From the NCBI GenBank assembly GCA_964444825.1, contig CAYUIS010000028.1, forward strand, positions 1 through 43,214: 43,214 bases of DNA. The letters run 5' to 3'. The stretch's first letter is position 1. Every line of letters starts with the position of its first letter. The notes under the pieces were generated by a model. It was given only the letters and a program-made list of their open reading frames with translations. It was not told the origin of the DNA and searched no databases. Below are positions 7,058-14,705 of the stretch, in pieces. Made by a program: the position numbers and the translations under genes. Source of the stretch: CAYUIS01 sp964444825. Lineage in GTDB: Bacteria > Chloroflexota > Anaerolineae > B4-G1.

Positions 7058-9607
7058 ATGCTACGAGGAAAAGGGCTTTGGGCCTATCGAGATCGGGAGA
7101 TAGACCGGGCCATCGAGATCGCTCCCAGGATGGGGGCCACCCACATTATATTCAAGGTCGCACATGGCTCCCAGTACTTTGCGCGCACGCGCCGGGTGGC
7201 CCAGGAGATCAGGACGGCGGGCTTGGTCCCTTTGGGATGGAGTTTTCTCCTACTTGATGATCCTCGAGCCGAGGCCCAGGTCGTCGTTCGAGCTCTCCAG
7301 GACGGGTTCCAGGGCTTTGTATTTGACACCGAATCGGACCGCTGCCGCGGTCGCTTCGCAGAAGCAGCCCAATTGGGGCAGTATCTCCGCGTGGCCGGGG
7401 TCGATTCGAACAGCCTCTACAACTGCTCGTTTCCCAACATCTCTCACCACGGTGAGTTGCCTTATGACCAGATGAATGGGTTCTGCGAGGGAGGGCTGAT
7501 GCCTATGGCATACGGTACATTCTTCCCGTCCACGAGCACCGTGCCCCCAGAGAAACAGGCCCGACGTGTAATCGACGAGTGGACCTATGGACATTGGGCA
7601 TACTGGTGCCGTCGCTGGCGTCAATGTCCCCCTGTATACCCCGTTCTTGGTCCCTACCACGACGAGGCGGGGGAAGAGCGCATGGACCCCAGCGAGTTCC
7701 AGGTTTGGCTGGATCGCCTGGCGTCGTATGGTCCGTCCTTCTTTAGCATCTTTACGGCCGCAGTACTCAGCGACGATATCCTACCTCTCATCCGGTCTTT
7801 TCCGCTGGGCGATGGTTTGCCGCCTGTCCTTTTCGCTCTATCGGTCGAGGTAGTGAGCCCAGAGGCCGGCTACCTGAATGTCCGACCGCTACCCTCCACT
7901 GCACGCCCACCGATTACCCGGGTAGACCACGGAGAGGTGCTCGAGGCCCTTGAGACAGAGACGGCTGTACGAGCCAAAGCTGGACGGAACGGCGAATGGC
8001 TCCACATCCGCACCCCAGGCGGGGTCGAGGGATACGTTGCCGCGTGGTATGTACGCCTCCTCGATGAGATCACCGAGGAGGAGATCCAGTTGGAGGTGCT
8101 GAGCCCCATTGTCGGCTACCTGAACGTCCGCCCCAGCCCCTCCACTGTACGCCCACCCGTTACGCAGGTGGGTGATGGGACCGTGCTGGGCTCGTTGGAA
8201 CCGGAGGAAGACACCCGAGCCAAAATCGGCCGCAGAGACCAATGGCTCCACGTGCGCACCCCCGAGTCGATTGAAGGTTACGTCGCCGCCTGGTACCTGG
8301 GTCTCTACAAGAGACCTACGGTCAGCGGCGAGCCGATCCCCTACGTTTCGGTCCGTAGCGCGCAAGGGCTGAACATACGGAAGGATCCGGCGATAGACCC
8401 CCCCATCTGGCGCGTTGTCGATGGCACGGTGCTGGAGGTACGGGAGGATCCCAAACGGGTGGCGGAAAAGATAGGGAAGGACCGTTGGATCAAGGTCCGT
8501 ACGCCCAGCCTCCACGATGGATCCGTGAACGGGCTGTACGTCCGCGCGGAGCAGGTAGCTGACAAACGAAATCCTGTAGACGATGCAACTCTGCCTCGCG
8601 GTGAGTGCGCGTGGATATTCGGCATTCACGGCGCAACGGCCGATAATACCGGGGACTTTCGCCATCTTTTCGGAGGCAAGAACAAGACTGGCTGGGTGCT
8701 GTTTACAGAGGCGGTCGGCACCGATCCATTTCATCCCAGTGGTCACGACGTCACCCGCTGGTCAGACAGCGGATACGGGGTCATCATTCGCCTCAATCAC
8801 GGCTACGAACCAGCAGGCACGCTGCCAGTTCGCGCCAAGTATGATAACTTTGCCAGGGCGTGCGCCCGCTATGTCAGCAACTCGAGAGGCTGCCACATCT
8901 GGATCATCGGAAACGAGCAAAACAACGTACGTGAGCATCCAGGCGGAGCGGCCAACCCCATTGAACACATCACCCCTCGCGACTATGCGGAAGCCTTCAA
9001 CCTGGTATGGCGGAAGATCAAGGACGTGCAGCCGAATAGTATCGTCGTACCCGGCGCAATAGATCCCTACAACACCTTTCCTTGGGCCAGGCTTGGCGGT
9101 CGCAGGAACCGGCCCCTCGAATACTTCAAAGAGATGCTCGATCACATCGTGGAGCTGGACGGCATCACTTTGCACACGTACACCCACTGGCTCGACGCGA
9201 GCTTGATCACCCAGCCGACCGTTTTCCAGGACGATTTCCTCCAGCCAGGCACTTCCAAGGAGCACTATTACGATTTCCAGGCCTACCGGCCCTTCGCCGA
9301 GGCCGTCCCGGCCAAGTGGCGCGACCGGCCGATCTATATCACCGAGACGAATCACTGGCTGGCCCTAGAACACCAGCCCCGCAACTCAGCCGAGGAGAGA
9401 AAGATCGGTTGGGTGAACCGGGACAAGGGATGGGTGCAGGCGGCCTACAAAGAGATCCATCGCTGGAACAACACCCCCCATGCTCAACAGATTCAATGCC
9501 TGCTTCTCTACCGGTGGACGGGAGATCAATGGGCCATCGAGCATCAGGGGGAGATACACAAAGACTTTAGGCAGGCACTCAATTCCGACTACCGCTGGCG
9601 AAGATAG
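7058..9607 (+). CDS. two-domain glycosidase-like protein with three central SH3-type repeats
   Basis: An 849-residue protein. Residues 1-260 look like a TIM-barrel glycosidase-type domain (GFQGFVFDTESDRCRGRF at strand 4/5). Residues about 265-510 hold three bacterial SH3-like repeats. The first two are near-copies (YLNVRPLPSTARPP near 271 and YLNVRPSPSTVRPP near 353, each ending EGYVAAWY). The third is divergent (GLNIRKDPAIDPP near 433). Residues about 515-849 resemble a clan GH-A glycosidase: IWIIGNEQNN near 618 would supply the acid/base Glu and IYITETNHW near 762 the nucleophile. No signal peptide or membrane anchor is visible, which is odd for an SH3-repeat wall-binding design. AAGGAGG lies 6 nt before ATG 7058. 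Substrate unknown. Confidence 0.65.
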   Translation: MLRGKGLWAYRDREIDRAIEIAPRMGATHIIFKVAHGSQYFARTRRVAQEIRTAGLVPLGWSFLLLDDPRAEAQVVVRALQDGFQGFVFDTESDRCRGRFAEAAQLGQYLRVAGVDSNSLYNCSFPNISHHGELPYDQMNGFCEGGLMPMAYGTFFPSTSTVPPEKQARRVIDEWTYGHWAYWCRRWRQCPPVYPVLGPYHDEAGEERMDPSEFQVWLDRLASYGPSFFSIFTAAVLSDDILPLIRSFPLGDGLPPVLFALSVEVVSPEAGYLNVRPLPSTARPPITRVDHGEVLEALETETAVRAKAGRNGEWLHIRTPGGVEGYVAAWYVRLLDEITEEEIQLEVLSPIVGYLNVRPSPSTVRPPVTQVGDGTVLGSLEPEEDTRAKIGRRDQWLHVRTPESIEGYVAAWYLGLYKRPTVSGEPIPYVSVRSAQGLNIRKDPAIDPPIWRVVDGTVLEVREDPKRVAEKIGKDRWIKVRTPSLHDGSVNGLYVRAEQVADKRNPVDDATLPRGECAWIFGIHGATADNTGDFRHLFGGKNKTGWVLFTEAVGTDPFHPSGHDVTRWSDSGYGVIIRLNHGYEPAGTLPVRAKYDNFARACARYVSNSRGCHIWIIGNEQNNVREHPGGAANPIEHITPRDYAEAFNLVWRKIKDVQPNSIVVPGAIDPYNTFPWARLGGRRNRPLEYFKEMLDHIVELDGITLHTYTHWLDASLITQPTVFQDDFLQPGTSKEHYYDFQAYRPFAEAVPAKWRDRPIYITETNHWLALEHQPRNSAEERKIGWVNRDKGWVQAAYKEIHRWNNTPHAQQIQCLLLYRWTGDQWAIEHQGEIHKDFRQALNSDYRWRR

Positions 9608-9654
9608 GCTCAGGGATCCGGACCAACAGGGTCAACACAAGGAGAATCAAGCAC

Positions 9655-10758
9655 ATGGCCGAGACCGACTACATCCCAGTGGACGTCATCGCCGACTTTA
9701 TGATGGACGTCTTCCAGGGTCTTGAGGTAGCTGAGGATGATGCCCAGATCTGCACCGATGTGCTGATAACGTCGGATCTTAGGGGCATCGAATCCCACGG
9801 CGTGGCCCGTCTCAAGTATTACTACGACCGGATTCAGGCCGGCGTCCAATTCATCACGACCGATATCCAGGTCGTCAAGGAGACCGAGACAACCGCCGTC
9901 TTGGATGGCCGGCACGGAATGGGCCACGTGATCGCCTATCGGGCTATGCGGGTAGCGATGGGCAAGGCTAAGCACCATGGCCTTGGAGCCGTGGCCGTGC
10001 GCAATTCCACCCACTTTGGCATCGCGGGCTACTATCCACTGATGGCTGCCAAGGAGGGGATGATGGGCTTTGTCGTGACCAACGCCCGGCCTGCCGTCGC
10101 GCCCACCTTCAGCACTGAGCCGATGCTCGGCACTAACCCTATCGCCTTCGCCGCCCCATCCGACATGGGCTATCCCTTTTGCTTCGACGCCGCTACCCCT
10201 ATCAGTCAACGGGGGAAAATCGAGGTGCTGGCGCGGGCTGAGAAGCCCGTACCGGAGGGCTGGGTTATCGACAAGCACGGCAACCCAATGACCGATCCGG
10301 ACGAGATCCTGGAGGCTCTTGGATCAGCGACAGCCGCTCTCCTGCCGCTGGGAGGCGCAGGGGAGGAACTGGCTGGCCACAAGGGGTACGGCCTGGGTGC
10401 TATGGTAGAGATCCTGTCGGCGTCGCTTGGTGCAGGGGTGTTTATGAAGGACCTGTTGGGCTTTGCCCCTGATGGCTCCCGTCGTCCCTACATGCTGGGC
10501 CACTTTTTCTTGGCCATCGACATCGAGCACTTTATCCCGCTACGAGTCTCCCAGTTCATCACCGGTCAGATCATGCGGGCGCTCCAGGACGCGGGCAAAG
10601 CACCAGGTCAGGAGCGCATCTACGTAGCAGGTGAGAAAGAGTTCGAGAGGGAACAGATCGTGCAAGAACAGGGCGTACCTATCAACCCCAACCTGCGCCG
10701 CGAGCTGCAGACTATGCGGGACGAACTGAATATCCCTGGTTACGACCCGTATTTCTAA
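9655..10758 (+). CDS. malate/L-lactate dehydrogenase family (Ldh_2) oxidoreductase
   Basis: A 367-residue NAD(P)-dependent 2-hydroxyacid dehydrogenase of the sulfolactate/ureidoglycolate/malate family, which is unrelated to classical LDH. Recognisable blocks are TSDLRGIESHGVARL near the N-terminus, VRNSTHFGIAGYYPLMA with the probable catalytic His, and GTNPIAFAAP. It oxidises a small 2-hydroxyacid in the cytoplasm. Malate, lactate, ureidoglycolate and sulfolactate are all possible. An AAGGAGA site is 9 nt upstream of ATG 9655. It lies 47 nt after the glycosidase-like gene and 43 nt before the cyclase gene, with only a weak 5-bp hairpin (10761-10777) after it. Confidence 0.88.
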   Translation: MAETDYIPVDVIADFMMDVFQGLEVAEDDAQICTDVLITSDLRGIESHGVARLKYYYDRIQAGVQFITTDIQVVKETETTAVLDGRHGMGHVIAYRAMRVAMGKAKHHGLGAVAVRNSTHFGIAGYYPLMAAKEGMMGFVVTNARPAVAPTFSTEPMLGTNPIAFAAPSDMGYPFCFDAATPISQRGKIEVLARAEKPVPEGWVIDKHGNPMTDPDEILEALGSATAALLPLGGAGEELAGHKGYGLGAMVEILSASLGAGVFMKDLLGFAPDGSRRPYMLGHFFLAIDIEHFIPLRVSQFITGQIMRALQDAGKAPGQERIYVAGEKEFEREQIVQEQGVPINPNLRRELQTMRDELNIPGYDPYF

Positions 10759-10801
10759 CGGCCCAATCACAGTGGGCACTGGGCACACCTAAGGAGGTGC
10801 T

Positions 10802-12451
10802 ATGAGCGCCAGAACGAACAACAGGACCTCAACAGCTCCGAGCGCTTCGCTCGAACAAAAAGAGAAAGAACTGAGCCTCACCCTGGCGATTGACCACATC
10901 CGGGACACCTTGCCCGAGCCATCCGCGATGCTGACCGCCATCGCCAACGTCCTTGCCGACCAGTTTCAGGCTGAGCTCTGCCTGATGTGTCTGCTGGACC
11001 GTGAGTCGGGCATCCTCGAACTGAAAGCGATCAACGATCGGCGCAATCCGTTGGGTCAGTTGGAGGCAGTTATCACCCGTGAGCTGGCTCAGCAGGTCGT
11101 CGAGGCCGATGGCGTTGCCATCTGGAAAGCAGATGAGATCCTGCCCGAGTCAGCCCTGGCTCAGCTACCGGAAGGCCTGCAATTGGCGGCTGTTCCCATC
11201 ATTCTGGCGGACCGACCGCTCGGCGCACTGCTCCTCGCCCGTTCCCAGCCGCCGTTCGACGCGGATGATGTCGAACTGCTCGAGATTGCTGAGAGCCAGA
11301 TTGACTCGGCCGTAGTTCAGGGGTACGCTTACTACGACCTCCAGCAACGCAACAAAGAACTGGAGACCATCTACTGCATCGATCACATCCGCGATCAGAA
11401 CCTCGCTTTCGACGACATGCTCAACAGAATACTGCAGGAACTGCGCGGCGTCATTGAGGCCGAAATGGGCTTTGTGATGCTCTACAACAGGACTGGACAC
11501 CGACTGGAGCTGCGGGCCTCCACCCACGACGACCTTTTCCGAGTATCCCCTCATCGCGAGGTGGTGGAAAGGATGGCCAACGAGGCACTACAACGAGGGG
11601 CGGTTGTTGGCGACAACGACCTGGGCGACGTCCTGCGCTCTGTGTTGTGCATCCCCCTGATTCTGAATGATGAAATCATCGGTGTCCTCGGCGTCGTTAA
11701 CCGGTACGGCCCCCGCGGGTTCAGGTCCGACGATCGCCGCCTGTTGAGCGCTATTGGCAGTCAGATGGATACCGCCATCTTTGAGAGCCTGGAGCGCCGC
11801 CGGCTGCGACAGGTACTGGGCAGATCCGTGGATCCACGGGTGATGGAACGGCTGCTGGCCAACCCCGACGTAGAGTTCCTCAAAGGCGAACGCTCGGTGC
11901 TCAGCGTGCTGTACGCCGACATACGGGGTTCCACCAGGCTTGCCGAGCATACAGACCCCGAGTTGCTGGTCGAGTTCATCAACGACTACCTGGGTCGTAT
12001 GACCGAGATCATCCTGTCGCACGAAGGCACCCTCGACAAGTTTGTCGGCGACGAGGTGATGGCGCTGTTCGGCGCGCCGTTCCCACAGCCGGATCACGCC
12101 CTGCGGGCAGTGCGCGTGGGCCTAAAGATGCAAGAGGCGCACCAGGCGACGATCGATGCCTGGCGCGCGCGCGACCTGGAGCCAGCACCCATTGGCGTTG
12201 GCATCGCCACCGGAGAGCTGACCGTCGGCGAGATGGGTTGCCCGCAGCGCACCGACTACACCGTCATTGGGCGAGCTGCCAACCTGGGATCACGTATCTG
12301 CGGCGTGGCCAAAGCTGGACAGGTGCTCGTCAGCCAGGCGACGTATGACCTGATCAAAGACCAGGTGGAAGCCGCGTCAGTCACAGGCCTACATCTCAAA
12401 GGGGTAGATCACGCAGTCACTGCTTATCACGTCACCCACATCCTCGAATAG
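10802..12451 (+). CDS. GAF-GAF-class III adenylate/guanylate cyclase
   Basis: A 549-residue soluble signalling protein. Two GAF domains (about 40-165 and 190-335) are linked by helices with the repeated phrase IDHIRD and are followed by a class III cyclase domain (about 360-549). Metal-binding aspartates are Asp373 in YADIRGST and Asp417 in DKFVGDEV. Lys413 and Thr487 would set the purine base, as in the class IIIb pair, and Asn494 and Arg498 in NLGSRICG are the transition-state residues. It therefore appears catalytically complete, probably making cAMP when a GAF ligand binds. AAGGAGG is 4 nt before ATG 10802. The CpaM-like gene starts 30 nt after its stop, so it may head the HgcAB-like operon. 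Confidence 0.9.
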   Translation: MSARTNNRTSTAPSASLEQKEKELSLTLAIDHIRDTLPEPSAMLTAIANVLADQFQAELCLMCLLDRESGILELKAINDRRNPLGQLEAVITRELAQQVVEADGVAIWKADEILPESALAQLPEGLQLAAVPIILADRPLGALLLARSQPPFDADDVELLEIAESQIDSAVVQGYAYYDLQQRNKELETIYCIDHIRDQNLAFDDMLNRILQELRGVIEAEMGFVMLYNRTGHRLELRASTHDDLFRVSPHREVVERMANEALQRGAVVGDNDLGDVLRSVLCIPLILNDEIIGVLGVVNRYGPRGFRSDDRRLLSAIGSQMDTAIFESLERRRLRQVLGRSVDPRVMERLLANPDVEFLKGERSVLSVLYADIRGSTRLAEHTDPELLVEFINDYLGRMTEIILSHEGTLDKFVGDEVMALFGAPFPQPDHALRAVRVGLKMQEAHQATIDAWRARDLEPAPIGVGIATGELTVGEMGCPQRTDYTVIGRAANLGSRICGVAKAGQVLVSQATYDLIKDQVEAASVTGLHLKGVDHAVTAYHVTHILE

Positions 12452-12481
12452 CCACGCCCTGGGCTTTGCATCTGGAGACCA

Positions 12482-13177
12482 ATGAGCATCGTCCTGATGC
12501 GGGTGCTTGAATCCGCCCCCGGCCGCTACGATCGGGGCATATCCCTCCTCACCCTGGGACACCAGGCACACACCTACGAACGGCTGGCGGCCCATATCCA
12601 ACCCGGCTGGCGCGTGCTGGACCTTGGCACGGGCACCGGGGCGCTGGCTCTGCGGGCAGCGGCGCGCGGGGCGGAGGTGGTCGCGATAGACGTCAACCCG
12701 GCAATGCTGGCGATAGCCCGTCACAAGGCACAGGCGGCAGGCATGGCAGACCAGATCGTCTGGCGGGAGATGGGTGTGGCCGAGTTGGACACCCTCCCCG
12801 GCAGGGCGTTTGACGCCGTCTGTGCGGGTATGTGCTTCTCCGAGCTGACTCCTCACGAGCGACACTACGCGCTGCGACAGGCTCTGCGACTCCTGCGACC
12901 GGGAGGGCTCCTTCTGCTGGCCGACGAGGTCCGCCCGCGAGGTCTCGTCCTGCGCTTGCTTCACGCTGCGTTGCGGGCTCCGCTGGTCGTTATCACCTGG
13001 CTTCTCACCCAGACCACTGCACACGCCGTGCCGGACCTATGCGAATTGGTCGCGTCAGCAGGGTTTGAGGTGACGGCTGTGCGGACGGCTATGCTGGGTT
13101 CCTGGGCCGAGGTTGCGGCGAGACGTCCGAAGCAAGAGCACGAAGAAGTGAATGGAAGGGAGATTGAGACAGAATGA
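12482..13177 (+). CDS. class I SAM methyltransferase, CpaM-like (corrinoid-protein-associated)
   Basis: A 231-residue class I methyltransferase. Motif I is VLDLGTGTGALALRAAARGA (45 onward), with the acidic residue of motif II in VVAIDVNPAML. Later blocks are GMCFSELTPHERHYALRQAL and LRPGGLLLLADEVRPRG. After the core is a hydrophobic stretch (PLVVITWLLTQTTAHAVPDL) that may interact with membrane or partner. I recall a family named CpaM for methyltransferases found beside HgcAB-like fusions, and this gene fits by position and sequence style. The identification should be checked by profile. Its TGA overlaps the ATG of the HgcAB-like gene by 4 nt (ATGA), so the two are translationally coupled. 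The methyl acceptor is unknown. Confidence 0.75.
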   Translation: MSIVLMRVLESAPGRYDRGISLLTLGHQAHTYERLAAHIQPGWRVLDLGTGTGALALRAAARGAEVVAIDVNPAMLAIARHKAQAAGMADQIVWREMGVAELDTLPGRAFDAVCAGMCFSELTPHERHYALRQALRLLRPGGLLLLADEVRPRGLVLRLLHAALRAPLVVITWLLTQTTAHAVPDLCELVASAGFEVTAVRTAMLGSWAEVAARRPKQEHEEVNGREIETE

Positions 13178-14268
13178 CGTTGCCCTGGCCTCTCCTATGG
13201 CTTTTCACCACCGCCTTCCGCCTCTTTCCGTGGCCCACCCGGACGGGCCTCCGGACCATCGGGAATCCCGGGCCAAATTCGCCCGTGATCCTCACCTGCA
13301 ACTTTGTCCTCACCGTGGCCCAGGTGGAGCGAGCGCTGCGAGGGCTGGATGGGTGGCTGCTGGTGGCAAACAGCCGGGGGATCAACGTCTGGTGCGCCGC
13401 TGGCGGTGGTCACCTCACCACCCACGATGCGGTCTCCGCCCTCAAGACCACCGGCATATCCGAGCGGGTGACCCACCGGCGGGTGATCCTCCCCCAACTG
13501 GCGGCCGTGGGGATCGAGGCGGACCACGTACAGGAGCGCACCGGATGGCAGGTGATCTGGGGGCCGGTCGACGCCCGTCACCTGCCCGGCTTCCTGCGCG
13601 GAGAGGAGGACCCGCACATGCGGCAGGTGGCGTTCGATCTGCGTGGACGGCTGGAGATGGCGGTGATGTGGGCCGCGCCCCTCTCCCTCCTGGCCCTGGT
13701 CACGCTGCTCTTTTGGCCCGCTGGGTTCCTGCCCCTGGTGGCCCTGATCTGGGGGGTAGCTCTGGCTGTCTACCTGGCCTTCCCCCTCTATGAGCCGCTG
13801 GTGGCCCGTGGAAGCCTGGTGGGGTTCGTGGCCCTCTTTGCCGGATTGACGCTGGCCGGGGTAGCGTTGGCCGGAACGCTGACAGACCATCTCACCCTGC
13901 CCTTTCTCACGCGCTGGGGCGGCCTGGGGATTGGGGTGGTGCTCCTCCTGGCGATCGATTTGGCCGGAAGCACGCCTCTGTACAAGAGCTGGCTCCACGA
14001 TGACCGGCGCTACCGGGTGGTGCTGGAAGCTGACCAGTGTATCGCCTGTGGGCGCTGCGCCCAGGTCTGTCCCCGAGGGGTGTTTGTCGTGGAGGAGGTC
14101 GCTGCCCTGCCCCACGCGGACCGCTGCGAACAGTGCGGCGCGTGCATCGTCCAATGTCCCACGGACGCCCTCGCCTTCCTTACCCCGAGCGGGGAGAGGA
14201 TACCACCGAAGACCATCCGCCGCTACAAGCTGAACCTGATGGGCCAGCGGGAGCAGCCCAGCACTTGA
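13174..14268 (+). CDS. HgcAB-like corrinoid / membrane / 2[4Fe-4S] ferredoxin fusion protein
   Basis: A 364-residue fusion. Residues 1-155 match the HgcA corrinoid domain, including GWLLVANSRGINVWCAAGGG and THRRVILPQL followed by GWQVIWGPVDARHLP. Cys74 in the cap-helix motif NVWCAAG would be the lower ligand of cobalt, but the motif ends in Gly where HgcA has Lys. Four membrane segments follow (about 160-182, 185-206, 213-235, 247-268), one fewer than HgcA. The tail is HgcB-like, with two CxxCxxCxxxCP clusters (Cys289-299 and Cys318-328). The paired C-terminal cysteines of HgcB are missing, and the end is QREQPST. A role as a corrinoid methyl carrier with built-in electron supply is inferred. 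Mercury methylation is not supported by these differences. Confidence 0.82.
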   Translation: MTLPWPLLWLFTTAFRLFPWPTRTGLRTIGNPGPNSPVILTCNFVLTVAQVERALRGLDGWLLVANSRGINVWCAAGGGHLTTHDAVSALKTTGISERVTHRRVILPQLAAVGIEADHVQERTGWQVIWGPVDARHLPGFLRGEEDPHMRQVAFDLRGRLEMAVMWAAPLSLLALVTLLFWPAGFLPLVALIWGVALAVYLAFPLYEPLVARGSLVGFVALFAGLTLAGVALAGTLTDHLTLPFLTRWGGLGIGVVLLLAIDLAGSTPLYKSWLHDDRRYRVVLEADQCIACGRCAQVCPRGVFVVEEVAALPHADRCEQCGACIVQCPTDALAFLTPSGERIPPKTIRRYKLNLMGQREQPST

Positions 14269-14323
14269 CCTCACTGATACCCACAAGCTCATCCTGAACC
14301 TGACCAAAAGCTCGGGCGTCAAA

Positions 14324-14395
14324 GTGCCCCTTGACATCGTTATGGGCACACCGCACCCCAGCTTCTCTTTCCAATCCCTACCTTACGGAAGGGAT
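14324..14395 (+). terminator. two small hairpins after the HgcAB-like gene
   Basis: GTGCCC (14324-14329) pairs with GGGCAC (14344-14349), and ATCCCT (14374-14379) with AGGGAT (14390-14395). Stems are only 6 bp and no T-run follows, so termination here is plausible but weak. The 437-nt gap 14269-14705 otherwise holds the surface-protein tail remnant and the moxR promoter. Confidence 0.25.
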
Positions 14396-14434
14396 GCGAC
14401 TTTCAGCGTCTCCTGTTCGCGACCGTGGACTTAC

Positions 14435-14629
14435 GCTATTGGCTTCGCACCACCAGCGGCAGATACACGAAATCGTTAGAGAGGCCGCGGATGGCAATCG
14501 TGTGATCGTCGCTGGCGCTTCCGCCGCAGTTCCCGGCGGTCATGCTTATGCCCTTTGCCCCGGCAGCACTCCAGGTGTAGCCGGCAGTGCCCGTCCCCTG
14601 GCCGTTTTGGAAACACTCTCACAATGTCC
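14435..14629 (-). pseudogene. orphan C-terminal tail of a surface protein
   Basis: On the minus strand a frame of about 60 codons, opened by a stop near 14628 and closed by TAG at 14435-14437, encodes GTAGYTWSAAGAKGISMTAG and then IRGLSNDFVYLPLVVRSQ. The final VYLPLVVR is the kind of ending common on exported Chloroflexota proteins. There is no start codon at the 5' side and no matching N-terminal part nearby, so this looks like the 3' end of a deleted gene. It lies antisense to the moxR leader region. Confidence 0.45.
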
Positions 14630-14642
14630 CCGAGCTACTGCA

Positions 14643-14671
14643 TTGTCTCTGACGCGAGGTTGTGATATACT
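14643..14671 (+). promoter_or_regulatory. extended -10 promoter for the moxR operon
   Basis: TTGTCT (14643-14648), 17 nt spacer and TATACT (14666-14671), with TG one base before the -10. Transcription would start near 14678, which rules out the in-frame ATG at 14676 and supports the GTG start at 14706. Confidence 0.55.
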
Positions 14672-14705
14672 GCGCATGTCGACGCACAAGGAAGGAGAAG
14701 CATAC

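Noticed and set aside
7850..8310. Direct repeat suggesting a mobile element or CRISPR
   Set aside because: The roughly 240-bp period is fully explained by duplicated SH3 repeats within one coding frame.
7889..8746. 285-codon minus-strand frame inside the SH3/glycosidase gene
   Set aside because: No motif, and the repeats it mirrors are those of the SH3 domains on the plus strand.
10761..10777. Hairpin GCCCA/TGGGC after the dehydrogenase as a terminator
   Set aside because: Only 5 bp with no T-run, too weak to call.
13174..14268. Calling the fusion a genuine mercury methylase
   Set aside because: The cap-helix Lys is replaced by Gly, one membrane helix is missing and the HgcB terminal Cys pair is absent; fused relatives are not, as far as I know, proven methylators.
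13195..14349. 384-codon minus-strand frame opposite the HgcAB-like gene
   Set aside because: Low-complexity Gly/Gln/Glu/His-rich translation caused by GC-rich codons on the other strand; the plus strand has motifs and operon overlap.
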